Shown here piece by piece: positions 9,329 to 20,212 of a stretch of 64,000 nt of DNA. Source of the stretch: G965202915 sp965205955. Lineage in GTDB: Bacteria; Pseudomonadota; Gammaproteobacteria; Eutrophobiales; Eutrophobiaceae. The DNA lies in the NCBI GenBank assembly GCA_965205955.1, contig OZ242192.1:1798001-1862000 (forward strand). The letters are read 5' to 3'. The notes beneath the pieces are model-generated. The model saw nothing but the letters and a program-made list of their open reading frames with translations, did not search any database and had not been told where the DNA came from. The position numbers and the translations under genes are program-made. Every line of letters starts with the position of its first letter. Position 1 is the first letter of the stretch.

Positions 9329-11663
9329 AATACGACTAGAAGTCGATATCGATAAGATAATAGAGGTATTGGCGACTCAAATATATCAGTCACCGCTGGC
9401 GTTACTTAGAGAGAATGCACAAAACGCATTTGATGCAATTTTACTCCGCAAAGCAGATGACCCTACTTTTACACCACGTATTGATGTGTCAATTGATCAA
9501 AGCCAGATTGTTATTTCAGATAATGGTATCGGAATGACATATGATGACATTAAAAATCATTTTTGGCGCGCTGGATCTAGTTCAAAAAATAACGAACGAG
9601 CTAAAGCTGCTGGTGTTGTCGGTACATTCGGTATTGGTGCGATGGCGAATTTTGGTGTAGCAAAAAAACTGATAATAGAAACGGAGTCTATCACAGGCGA
9701 AAATCGCATTATTTCAAGTGCAGAGCGAGAGTCATTATCAACTTCAGAAGATTGTATTATCATCGATAAAAAAGGTATAAAAGGACAGCCAGGTACAACA
9801 GTTACAGCAATATTATATGAGGATAAATCATTAAATTTAGATGGCGCATTAAATTATTTAAAAGAATGTGTTTCTCATGTGAAAATACCCGTATATGCAA
9901 ATGGAGAACTAATTAGTAAAAAGAGTATAGAAGAAAGCGTACCTCCTATTAATGACAATACTTGGGAATTAAAGCAACAGAATATGACTATTAGTCAGCG
10001 AATTGAGTCAGATGTATGGTTGGCAGGTGATAATGCAGGTAGTATTAGAATTGAACTCACGAATGCAAAATATAACTCTCAAAAACTACAAGGCACAATG
10101 ATCCTTCGACAAGGTATTAGTATTGTTAAAACATATCGTTCTGGCTTCAGTTTGGCACCAATATCCCTAGTTTCAGTTTATCAATTAGGTGGTATTGCTG
10201 ATTTTCTTTTCTTGCAACCAACAGCAGGCAGAGAAGCACTTGAAACAGATAGCTTACAGATCCTACAGAATATATTTACAGATATTGAAAGCTTCATATC
10301 TATTCAATTATCAAAACAATCACAGGCAAATCTGAGTACTGCATTTATGCACTGGGTTGTAAATCATGGCAGGTATGATTTATGTGAGGAAATTACTATT
10401 CGAAGCGAGCCAAATTCGAATGAAATTCGCCTAAAGGAAGTAATAGATTCCAGTAACCCATCATTACTTAATTATTATGAAGGGCAAGATCGCTCAACTA
10501 TTAGGCAGTGTGCGAGTGAAGATAAAAATTTACTTGTAGCAGCAACAAGCAATCCAAGGCGAAATTGCCAACGCAATTTTATAAATAAATATTGTAATAA
10601 AATACAACGTGTAGACGATTCCCCTAAAGTAACTAAACTAAAGAAGGAATTGGATTATTCTATAGCAGAATCGGGACTAGTATTTAAGCTTACAGCATTA
10701 ATCGAGGCTGATTATTTTATAAAAGTAAATATAAAGCTTGCTTCCCTATCGCATCAACTGCCTATATTTGTTACGACAACTGATAATATACCGACTATTT
10801 ATATAAACCCAGATGGTCAATCAGCATCTATTTTGCTTGAAGTTTATGAAAATGAATACGAAGTATTTGCAGGTTTGGTTAAAGACTTCGTCAGATCTAT
10901 AGTTTTCCCCAAGATAGCTGGCTTAGTACCAAGTGCGACTCGTGAAGGTGCTGAAGCATTTTTGAAAAGAATGAGAAGTAAGCGAGAAATATTCGAGTAT
11001 GAAACAGCAGATTTAGGTAGCCTGAGTGAAATTTGGGACTCGGTGCTTGCTGGAAAGCTCACTGTTGACGAAGCAGCAAGGAGATCACAGTTCATTTCTA
11101 AACATAGTGTACAGGTTGTCGATTGTAAATCAGCCAAATCAGCTCATGAAGTAGTACCCGATATTATCAGTGCAGTTGAGAGGCAATTAATAGGCACTAG
11201 TGCTGAACCAGGTGATCCAATGCCGGCCATATCAAGAACGGATATTGAAACAGATGCCAAATTGCTGACGATTGATAACAGTAGCCAAGATTTAAATGGT
11301 TTTCAGTGTTTTTTGGCTATAACTGATCGTATTCGCGAACAAAATGGTGAGTTCTTTCTTCAACCACACAAAACATCAATTATATGGGGAGGGCAAAGGA
11401 TTTTATTTATTTTTCAGCATCATTCTGGCCGGTTTGGTTTGTACTACGATATTCAATTACCTGAAATCATTTCAGAAGCGTCTGGCGGCAAAACTTACCC
11501 CACAACCACTATCGCGCTTAAAAATAGGATTTTTATTCCAATTCCAACAACTATTCAAAAACATCTTATTCCGACTGGCAGCGATAAAAAGCGATTAGAG
11601 GTTAGATGTGAGATTATCCACATTGATAACACTGTAACGGCTACCGGAAGTACCACCGATTAG
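9315..11663 (+). CDS. Hsp90-like (GHKL) ATPase inside type I RM operon
   Basis: A 782-residue protein. The N-terminal domain has the three nucleotide-binding motifs of the Hsp90/MutL/histidine kinase superfamily: an N box (E33-N-A-Q-N37-A-F-D40), D69-N-G-I-G-M74 and a lid loop with G103-T-F-G-I-G108 preceded by SSSKN, the arrangement closest to HtpG. The rest matches no family I can name; it is longer than HtpG and lacks its C-terminal pattern. The start codon lies within the end of the phosphoesterase gene. It is followed by hsdM after 31 bases. It probably works with the phosphoesterase as an ATP-driven sensor or clamp, but that is inference. Confidence 0.85.
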   Translation: MTINKIRLEVDIDKIIEVLATQIYQSPLALLRENAQNAFDAILLRKADDPTFTPRIDVSIDQSQIVISDNGIGMTYDDIKNHFWRAGSSSKNNERAKAAGVVGTFGIGAMANFGVAKKLIIETESITGENRIISSAERESLSTSEDCIIIDKKGIKGQPGTTVTAILYEDKSLNLDGALNYLKECVSHVKIPVYANGELISKKSIEESVPPINDNTWELKQQNMTISQRIESDVWLAGDNAGSIRIELTNAKYNSQKLQGTMILRQGISIVKTYRSGFSLAPISLVSVYQLGGIADFLFLQPTAGREALETDSLQILQNIFTDIESFISIQLSKQSQANLSTAFMHWVVNHGRYDLCEEITIRSEPNSNEIRLKEVIDSSNPSLLNYYEGQDRSTIRQCASEDKNLLVAATSNPRRNCQRNFINKYCNKIQRVDDSPKVTKLKKELDYSIAESGLVFKLTALIEADYFIKVNIKLASLSHQLPIFVTTTDNIPTIYINPDGQSASILLEVYENEYEVFAGLVKDFVRSIVFPKIAGLVPSATREGAEAFLKRMRSKREIFEYETADLGSLSEIWDSVLAGKLTVDEAARRSQFISKHSVQVVDCKSAKSAHEVVPDIISAVERQLIGTSAEPGDPMPAISRTDIETDAKLLTIDNSSQDLNGFQCFLAITDRIREQNGEFFLQPHKTSIIWGGQRILFIFQHHSGRFGLYYDIQLPEIISEASGGKTYPTTTIALKNRIFIPIPTTIQKHLIPTGSDKKRLEVRCEIIHIDNTVTATGSTTD

Positions 11664-11694
11664 TCATTAAGTATTATCAAACCAAGAGTAAATA

Positions 11695-13173
11695 ATGTCC
11701 GCATCTGAAATAACCAACAAAGTCTGGAGCTACGCCAAAGTTCTTCTCGATGATGGCGTCAGTTGTGGCGATTATGTAGAACAAATCACCTACCTGATCT
11801 TTCTCAAAATGGCCGACGAGCGCAAGCAAGGCGGCCAGCAAATCAAAGTACCCGATAACTACTCCTGGGCCAGACTGGTCAAGCTGGATGGTGACGATCT
11901 GGAACTACAATACCGCCACACGCTGGAAAACCTCGGCAAACAAGGCGGCATGCTGGGCACCATCTTCCGCAAGGCACAGAACAAGATTCAGGACCCGGCC
12001 AAGCTCGAACGCCTGATCAAAATGATCGAAAAAGAGCAATGGTCCACCCTGTCCGCCGATGTAAAGGGCGATATCTATGAGGGCCTGCTGGAGCGCAATG
12101 CCCAGGATGTAAAAGGCGGCGCCGGGCAATACTTCACCCCGCGCCCGCTGATTCAGGCAATCGTGGATGTGATGCAGCCCAAACCCGCTGACACCGTCGC
12201 CGACCCCGCCTGCGGCACTGGCGGCTTCCTGCTGGCCGCTCACGATTACATGGCTGCCAGCCCGACCCTGTCCAGGAAAGAACGCCGCCATCTCAAAGAG
12301 TCTGCCTTACGCGGCACCGACATTGTCAATAGCGTGGTGCGCCTGTGCGCGATGAACCTGTACTTGCATGGTATCGGCGGCGATGAATGCCCGATCATCA
12401 CCAACGATGCTCTGGCCAGGGAAGTCGGCGATGACAAGGTTAATATGGTGCTGGCCAATCCGCCCTTTGGCAAGAAAAGCTCGGTGACCGTGATCAACCA
12501 AAAGACCGGCAGGCAGGAACAGGAAAAGCTCACGATTGAGCGCGCCGATTTTTGGGCCACCACCTCAAACAAGCAGCTTAATTTTGTGCAGCACATCGCC
12601 AACTTGCTGAAGATCGACGGCAAGGCTGCCGTGGTGGTGCCCGATAACGTCCTGTTTGAAGGCGGCGCCGGTGAAACCGTGCGCAAAACCCTGCTGGAGC
12701 GCACCGATCTTCACACCCTGCTGCGCCTGCCCACCGGCATCTTCTACGCCCAGGGCGTCAAGGCAAACGTCATCTTCTTCGACGCCAAACCCGCCGCCAA
12801 AACCGCCTGGACCCGGAAGCTGTGGATTTACGACTTGCGCACCAACGTACACATGACGCTCAAAACCAAGCGGCTGGTGAAGGGGAATTTTGATGAGTTT
12901 ATTGCGTTATACAAGCCGAAAAACCGCAACGCCCGCAAGGCCACCTGGTCTGAGGATAACCCCCAGGGGCGATGGCGTGCTTACAGCTACGAGGAATTGA
13001 CCGCCAGGGATAAAACCAATCTGGATATATTCTGGCTGAAGGATGATTCGCTGGAAGATACGGAGAACCTGCCACCGCCGGAGGTTCTGGCGGCGGAGAT
13101 CGTCGAGCAACTGGAAGTAGCGCTTGAGGAGTTCCGGTCTGTTGAAGGTGTGCTTTCGAGCGACGGGGGCTGA
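11695..13173 (+). CDS. hsdM: Type I restriction-modification methyltransferase subunit (HsdM)
   Basis: A 492-residue N6-adenine methyltransferase. An N-terminal helical HsdM_N domain (about 1-130) precedes the catalytic domain with the AdoMet motif DPACGTGGF (near residues 169-177) and the adenine motif NPPFG (255-259). With HsdS it methylates the host copy of the recognition site and forms the core to which HsdR binds. In most type I loci hsdM and hsdS are adjacent; here 3.9 kb with two other genes separates them. Base composition matches hsdR, not the two genes just before it. Complete, with a normal stop. Confidence 0.96.
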   Translation: MSASEITNKVWSYAKVLLDDGVSCGDYVEQITYLIFLKMADERKQGGQQIKVPDNYSWARLVKLDGDDLELQYRHTLENLGKQGGMLGTIFRKAQNKIQDPAKLERLIKMIEKEQWSTLSADVKGDIYEGLLERNAQDVKGGAGQYFTPRPLIQAIVDVMQPKPADTVADPACGTGGFLLAAHDYMAASPTLSRKERRHLKESALRGTDIVNSVVRLCAMNLYLHGIGGDECPIITNDALAREVGDDKVNMVLANPPFGKKSSVTVINQKTGRQEQEKLTIERADFWATTSNKQLNFVQHIANLLKIDGKAAVVVPDNVLFEGGAGETVRKTLLERTDLHTLLRLPTGIFYAQGVKANVIFFDAKPAAKTAWTRKLWIYDLRTNVHMTLKTKRLVKGNFDEFIALYKPKNRNARKATWSEDNPQGRWRAYSYEELTARDKTNLDIFWLKDDSLEDTENLPPPEVLAAEIVEQLEVALEEFRSVEGVLSSDGG

Positions 13174-13434
13174 GCAGAGACAGGGCAGCCTGTCGGGGTT
13201 ACGCATAGAAAATTCCTGACGCAAACTGAGGGCTGAAGGCACTTGGAAAAGGTGATTGAAGGCGTGAAATTCAAAGAGGGTATTGAGGTGACCAAGGACA
13301 ACAAGGCTGCCGACTGATCAACTTGTCAAACACCGGTTTTGACAATAGCTCTGTATCTGACTGATTGATTTGAGTAGCGTACAGGCATGAAAAAGGCTAC
13401 TTTAACAGCGACCTTGGTTTGAATAAAGAGCCAT
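13174..13434. other. Gap with short reading-frame remnant and inverted repeat
   Basis: No complete gene is visible. Bases 13237-13317 read as a short peptide ending VKFKEGIEVTKDNKAAD with a stop just upstream and no good start, so it looks like the tail of a lost gene. A perfect 8-base inverted repeat TTGTCAAA / TTTGACAA (13323-13330 and 13338-13345) follows; it has no T tail and could be an operator or a weak hairpin. Confidence 0.4.
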
Positions 13435-13472
13435 TGATTGAGTATTATATGGTCAAGTCTCACGGGCAAAAT
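13435..13472 (-). pseudogene. Relic of the 23S 3' end and its processing stalk
   Basis: Bases 13435-13472 match 15545-15581, the last bases of the 23S gene plus the adjoining spacer, with a single substitution over the TTGATTGAGTATTATATGG part and the following TCACGGGCAA. The match stops abruptly on both sides. It lies between hsdM and the coiled-coil gene and is in the same orientation as the intact 23S gene. Confidence 0.8.
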
Positions 13473-13482
13473 GAGCATTACC

Positions 13483-13962
13483 TTAACCTCCAAAATGCTT
13501 TTCTTCTTCGGCAACACGAGGGACTTTGCGAATATTCTCAGTCAGCATTACGCTCTGCCGAAGTCGCGTGATGATGTTCAATATCAATTCAGCCTTAGGC
13601 GGCAACGCCGTGTTGGTCATTCCCAACACCCGTGCAATAGGAGTAAGCCCGTGCTTTACTGTCATATTACGCAATTCCGATTGAATGGATTTGTTTTTGT
13701 AAAGACTCTGCTTAAGTTTTTCTATGGTTTGATGCGCTTCGACTTCACTCATCTTGTGTGCTTTCACCGTGCGGCTGTCGCCTCCTTTGGAGGCTTTTTC
13801 CGATTTTTTGCGCTGTACCTCAGGCAAAACTAGATCAACACGCCGTTCGATACGCCGTACCTGTTGGGATATGTCCTGCAAGATACCTTTAAGATCGGCG
13901 ATTTCATCAGCCAGCCTTTCTATGTGTTTCGTTTTGTCATCCAAAAAACTTTCAGGTTCCAT
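13483..13962 (-). CDS. Coiled-coil protein, ParA partner candidate
   Basis: A 159-residue charged protein that I do not recognise as a named family. Residues 10-45 are a strong coiled coil (heptads of I/L with many K, E, D, R), followed by a basic KKSEKASKGG stretch and a helical C-terminal half. It starts five bases after the ParA-like gene stops, so both are made from one transcript. Small coiled-coil or basic proteins often serve as the DNA-binding or cargo-binding partner of ParA ATPases, which is the likely role here by context only. No helix-turn-helix can be pointed to with confidence. Confidence 0.7.
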   Translation of the reverse strand: MEPESFLDDKTKHIERLADEIADLKGILQDISQQVRRIERRVDLVLPEVQRKKSEKASKGGDSRTVKAHKMSEVEAHQTIEKLKQSLYKNKSIQSELRNMTVKHGLTPIARVLGMTNTALPPKAELILNIITRLRQSVMLTENIRKVPRVAEEEKHFGG

Positions 13963-13967
13963 TTAGA

Positions 13968-14819
13968 TTACCTCTTCAATTCGTTCCAAAGTTTTATGAA
14001 GTCATTGACACACTCTCTCGGAGTCTCACGGTTTGTTATCGCATCCCGTATTGAAGCACGATCTGGTACCCAAGCATTCAAGAAGTGCACATCAGTATCC
14101 AGGCGGCTTTTCGCCTTCTCGCAAGTATCCGCTATATCCGCGATCCATTGATTTGCGGCCTTTGTCGGCTTTCGCGCGTATGTCCTCACACGATTTGCAA
14201 AAACCATGACTTTCGGAAGCGGATGTGGCTGAATCCGTTGTGTTAGCCCGGTCAGTAACATTTCAACGCCTTTTGCTGCAAAAAAATCCGGATTGACGGG
14301 CACCAGAATCAGGTCACAACAAGTCAGCACACTGTATGAAAGCAAAGTGAATGAAGGCGGACAATCAAACAACGCATAATCGTATTTCGGCAATGCGCCA
14401 GAATTTTGAATACGACCAAGCAATTCCTTAATAAAAAATTTCCCTTTCCCAGGATCATGATTACCCAACTCAAGCCAATAAAGTTGCTCCGTAGAAGGGA
14501 TAAAGTGATAGTTGGCATGCAATCTGTATACGAAACCGTTGTCAGGGTGAAAATCTAAATGCCCGGACTTCAAGAATTCATGGAGGACTGCAAAAGTAGT
14601 TCTACTGCTTTTTCTGCTCTTTTCCTGCCATTGATCGAATTTTCCATGCACATTTCCTTCGGAATCAAGCGAGATAGCCTGAGTCATGGACATTTGCGCA
14701 TCCAAGTCAAACAACAGAGTTTTTGAACCTTCAATTTGGGTCAACACGTCACCCAAACACCAGGTAACCGTTGTCTTGCCGACCCCGCCCTTGAAGTTGA
14801 TTGTGGCTATGGTCTTCAT
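13968..14819 (-). CDS. ParA/MinD-family partition ATPase
   Basis: A 283-residue ATPase with the deviant Walker A loop of the ParA family (K10-G-G-V-G-K15-T-T), the switch DLDAQMSMTQ for Walker A', and DYALFDCPPSF for Walker B. ParA proteins bind DNA non-specifically when carrying ATP and position plasmids, chromosomes or protein cargo. It is followed by a coiled-coil gene five bases away. No replication gene or iteron cluster is visible, so this is not clearly a plasmid partition locus. The upstream 49 bases run straight into a 5S rRNA relic, so any promoter lies in or beyond that relic. Confidence 0.85.
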   Translation of the reverse strand: MKTIATINFKGGVGKTTVTWCLGDVLTQIEGSKTLLFDLDAQMSMTQAISLDSEGNVHGKFDQWQEKSRKSSRTTFAVLHEFLKSGHLDFHPDNGFVYRLHANYHFIPSTEQLYWLELGNHDPGKGKFFIKELLGRIQNSGALPKYDYALFDCPPSFTLLSYSVLTCCDLILVPVNPDFFAAKGVEMLLTGLTQRIQPHPLPKVMVFANRVRTYARKPTKAANQWIADIADTCEKAKSRLDTDVHFLNAWVPDRASIRDAITNRETPRECVNDFIKLWNELKR

Positions 14820-14844
14820 TAGCTCACTCTAATTTCTCTTTTAC

Positions 14845-14993
14845 ATTACGAAAAAACAGTAATAAAAAGCCTGGCGGTGACCTACTCTCACACGAGGAAA
14901 CCCCATACTACCACCGATACTGTGCTATTTCATTTCCGGTATTCCAGTATGCTTCACAGAAAACCTTTACTAACTTAATCAACTACTTCTCTA
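14845..14993 (-). pseudogene. Degenerate 5S::23S rRNA relic
   Basis: Bases 14845-14935 match 15340-15430 (spacer plus the 3' two thirds of the 5S gene), nearly perfectly at first (AATAAAAAGCCTGGCGGTGA is shared) and then with scattered changes. From about 14927 the sequence switches to a match with the inside of 23S at 17211-17275 (shared TCACAG and CCAG-ATGC blocks). The switch occurs at a word both genes share, TCAYTTCCG. Since the two parts are far apart in real rRNA genes, this is a recombined dead copy. It runs into the stop codon of the YecR-like gene. Confidence 0.75.
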
Positions 14994-15288
14994 AATCACC
15001 TATACATTGATACTCTTTCGTGATCCTGTGTGTATTGCAACCCGCATCAACACAGCTTGAAAGTTCCCCTCCAAATTCCTCTGCCTCTGAGTATCCCCAT
15101 GCCTGACAGCGCTTCGTCGCTAAATCACGACCTTGTTGCTCGCTTACCTCAGGAATCTCAAATGGGCCTACGTCATAAGATAACTGTATTGTTCCACCAG
15201 CCCTATCCCCGCCAGTAGCAACCCAATTTTTTGAAGTTGCACAACTTAGCAGCAAAGCACTACCGACTAGAATTATAATAACTCTCAT
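14983..15288 (-). CDS. YecR-like lipoprotein
   Basis: A 101-residue lipoprotein. The start at 15288 is chosen because a GGAGGA ribosome binding site lies 9 bases before it and because it gives a clean signal peptide ending in the lipobox LLLSC; a longer frame from 15312 has neither. After the lipidated Cys the protein shows the YecR family pattern: W-x-A-T-G-G-D-R-A-G-G, then L-x-Y, C-x-x-W-G-Y and spaced cysteines ending YQCIG. The role of YecR is unknown; in enterobacteria it sits near flagellar genes. Here it stands alone between a 5S relic and the intact 5S gene. Confidence 0.8.
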   Translation of the reverse strand: MRVIIILVGSALLLSCATSKNWVATGGDRAGGTIQLSYDVGPFEIPEVSEQQGRDLATKRCQAWGYSEAEEFGGELSSCVDAGCNTHRITKEYQCIGDLEK

Positions 15289-15363
15289 AAGATTTATCCT
15301 CCGCTTGGTCATTGATGAAACAATGGCATACTACCTTAAACTACGAAAAAATACTAATAAAAA

Positions 15364-15480
15364 GCCTGGCGGTGACCTACTCTCACACGGGGAAACCCCG
15401 TACTACCATCGGCGCTGCGTCATTTCACTTCCGAGTTCGGAATGGGATCGGGTGGTTCCAACACGCTATGGCCGCCAGGC
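15364..15480 (-). rRNA. rrf: 5S ribosomal RNA
   Basis: About 117 bases. The two ends (GCCTGGCGG and CCGCCAGGC) pair as helix I, and the inner sequence read on the minus strand has the usual GGAACCACCCGATCCCATTCCGAAC-type loop B/C region. A run of T residues follows the 3' end on the minus strand and, with helix I, may act as terminator. It lies 81 bases downstream of the 23S gene. Confidence 0.95.
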
Positions 15481-15544
15481 CAACTGTTTAAGCAGAAATA
15501 ATCCTGCTTACAAATTCTGGAATTCTGTATATCGCATTATCAAA

Positions 15545-15561
15545 TTGATTGAGTATTATAT

Positions 15562-15568
<7 letters not shown>
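15545..15568 (-). other. 3' arm of 23S precursor processing stalk
   Basis: These bases are complementary to 18472-18494 across the 23S gene (TTGATTGAG-ATTATATGGTCAAG on one side, its complement with a single bulge on the other). The two would pair to close the 23S precursor in a long stem, the usual RNase III substrate. An extra partial copy of this arm lies at 13435. Confidence 0.8.
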
Positions 15569-18471
<2,903 letters not shown>

Positions 18472-18478
<7 letters not shown>

Positions 18479-18494
18479 ATATAATCTCAATCAA
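18472..18494 (-). other. 5' arm of 23S precursor processing stalk
   Basis: Pairs with 15545-15568 on the other side of the 23S gene, giving a stem of more than 20 base pairs. This is the conserved structure cut by RNase III during 23S maturation. Confidence 0.8.
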
Positions 18495-18591
18495 TCTGAA
18501 GAGATCATGGTTTACTTTTACTTTAATTTAATAAAATGCAATGCGTGCTGAATACTTGCAAAAATATTCAGCATTACTACAGAATTCCAAT

Positions 18592-18603
18592 TGTTAAAGA
18601 GCA
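18592..18603 (-). promoter_or_regulatory. boxA antitermination site upstream of 23S
   Basis: On the minus strand this reads TGCTCTTTAACA, the classic rRNA boxA bound by NusB/NusE. It lies 114 bases before the 23S start and about 35 bases after the predicted -10 box, where a leader boxA would be expected. Confidence 0.85.
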
Positions 18604-18636
18604 AAACCTGAATCGTTCACCTGATCCAGGCAACAA

Positions 18637-18665
18637 AGTATAATGATACTAGATCGATTTAACAA
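18637..18665 (-). promoter_or_regulatory. Predicted sigma-70 promoter of the 23S-5S unit
   Basis: On the minus strand TTGTTA (18660-18665) and TATACT (18637-18642) are separated by exactly 17 bases. The element is placed between the end of bcp and boxA and points towards 23S. This gives the 23S-5S pair its own transcription start without a 16S gene. Confidence 0.7.
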
Positions 18666-18709
18666 GATCAATTTTTATTTTTTTTGACCTTGTTTTCCGT
18701 ATTGACCAA

Positions 18710-19178
18710 TCAGAGCTGCTTGACCGCCTCCAACACGGCCTCTACATGCCCGTCCACCTTGACTTTACGCCACTCATTGCGCAATACGCCTTTCTCATCG
18801 ATGAGAAATGTGCTTCTTTCAATGCCCATGACTTTTTTTTCCGTACATGTTTTTTTGTTTTATCACGGCGAACATTTTGCATAGTGTCTCGTCTTCATCG
18901 GCGATCAGATCGAATGGAAAGCATTCTTTTTCCTTGAATTTTTCATGGGATTTCAAACTGTCTCGCGACACGCCCAGAATGACTGTGTTGCGGGAACGGA
19001 ATTTGCGGACATTGTCGCGAAAGTCCTGCCCTTCCCGTGTGCATCCGGGGGTATTGTCTCTGGGATAGAAATACAGAACGATATTTTTCCCCTTCAAATC
19101 CGATGGTTTTACCATCTTGTCGCCGGTTGCGGCCAGGTTGAATGCAGGGATTTTCCTGCCGATTGCTATTTCACTCAT
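18710..19178 (-). pseudogene. bcp: Peroxiredoxin Bcp, frameshifted in a poly-A run
   Basis: Thioredoxin-dependent thiol peroxidase. The first 110 residues are normal, with the peroxidatic cysteine in TPGC (C46) and the usual FYPRDNTP loop; the resolving cysteine five residues later is absent (CTREG), as in the 1-Cys-like members. At a run of eight A on the minus strand (18833-18840) the frame runs into SHGH and stops. Removing one A restores YGKKVMGIERSTFLID and the full C-terminus down to a TGA at 18710. This may be a real mutation, transcript slippage at A8, or a sequencing error. Order gcvR-bcp is conserved in gammaproteobacteria. Confidence 0.85.
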
Positions 19179-19197
19179 GGGACTGTCTGCATTTATA

Positions 19198-19490
19198 TCA
19201 CAGTTTTGATGCAGGGTTTTTACTTTTTTTTATTTCTTCCGCAGTTTTCTTGAACAGAGGACGCAGGTTTTTACACCCTCCGAAGCGGTCTCTTAATTTG
19301 TTGAATCCAATGTTCACGTCCACTTGCGAGCGGATTTGCAGAAGGTAGTTCAGAACCTTGTTCTCACAAGTGGGCAGAATGGAAACAGACGGATAGATGT
19401 CGTCCACAAGTTTTTGAAAAAGCGGGTTTGTTTTGAAACAGCAGCAGTTTGTCCGCCGCTTCTTTTATCTCTTTTCGCCCGAAAGTAATT
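19198..19490 (-). pseudogene. Small unknown gene between gcvR and bcp, apparently frameshifted
   Basis: Two overlapping frames together read as one peptide of about 95 residues: a start region ending ADKLLLFQNKP, then LFQKLVDDIYPSV and on to KKSKNPASKL. The switch lies near 19420-19430. Each half looks protein-like (balanced hydrophobic and charged residues, two cysteines), but neither has a good start codon or ribosome binding site of its own. I do not recognise the family. It is read in the same direction as gcvR and bcp and fills the space between them. Confidence 0.45.
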
Positions 19491-19497
19491 TAAAAGA

Positions 19498-20022
19498 TTA
19501 TTTCATGGGTTCCATTACCGCGTCAACATTGAGACTGTCGCAGAAATCGATGAAATCACTTCGGATTGCCGCAATAGATGTATCGGACGGGATATTGATG
19601 ACGATGTGCAGTGAAACCATTTTCATTGCAGTGTGTGGCGCATCAAAATTTACCGTATTCATTTCCTGGATGATGAAATTATTCCTGATGATGAAATCGA
19701 TGATTTCAGATAGTATGCCTGCTCGGTCTATTGAAACTACGTCGATGACGTAGGGGATCAGGTTTGAATTGATGGTGCCGAACCCGGTCCTGTTGCTGAT
19801 GATTTTTATTTCCAGTTCTTTTTCCAAGCGCGAGATGGTCGCTTCCATTTTGACTATTGCATCCCACTGCCCGGATAATAGCATCATGCCGACCAATTCA
19901 CCGCCCATCACGGTTACATAGCTGGTAACTATATTGCAGCGACTGTCTAGTATGCCCTTGGCAAGCATACTGATCAGGGCATTGGATTTTTTCCCTTGAA
20001 AATTCAAAACGAGGAAACTCAT
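19498..20022 (-). CDS. gcvR: Glycine cleavage system repressor-like ACT-domain protein
   Basis: A 174-residue protein made of two ACT domains, the plan of GcvR: residues 1-80 (start LNFQGKKSNALISMLAKGI) and 90-170 (IDRAGILSEIIDFIIRNN). GcvR binds GcvA in the absence of glycine and keeps the gcv operon off. The position next to bcp and divergent from dapA supports the call. The ribosome binding site AGGA lies inside a short hairpin just before the start codon, which may tune translation. Confidence 0.85.
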   Translation of the reverse strand: MSFLVLNFQGKKSNALISMLAKGILDSRCNIVTSYVTVMGGELVGMMLLSGQWDAIVKMEATISRLEKELEIKIISNRTGFGTINSNLIPYVIDVVSIDRAGILSEIIDFIIRNNFIIQEMNTVNFDAPHTAMKMVSLHIVINIPSDTSIAAIRSDFIDFCDSLNVDAVMEPMK

Positions 20023-20030
20023 AGTAAAAT

Positions 20031-20048
20031 ATCCTGTTTATGCAGGAT
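20031..20048 (-). promoter_or_regulatory. Hairpin covering the gcvR ribosome binding site
   Basis: ATCCTG and CAGGAT (20031-20036 and 20043-20048) form a 6-base stem with a 6-base loop. On the minus strand the second arm contains the AGGA that would serve as Shine-Dalgarno for the gcvR start at 20022, so opening of the stem could control translation. Confidence 0.4.
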
Positions 20049-20212
20049 GATGTGCTGAATTATTTTGATAAACCGGTATTTTAAAAGACATTATTATCAT
20101 AATGCTTGCATAGCAAACAATATAGGAAATATTTTTTTGATTTCATTTTACCAGGATTGCAGTACAAAGAGGGTTACAATATCCATATTAACGTTATTAC
20201 CCGGGAGTATCG

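Noticed and set aside
13483..14819. Plasmid or phage origin near the ParA-like gene
   Set aside because: No replication initiator, iterons, integrase or phage structural gene is visible in the surrounding DNA.
18479..18709. tRNA genes or a 16S end before 23S
   Set aside because: The leader was read on both strands; no cloverleaf or conserved 16S 3' end (anti-Shine-Dalgarno CCTCC) is present.
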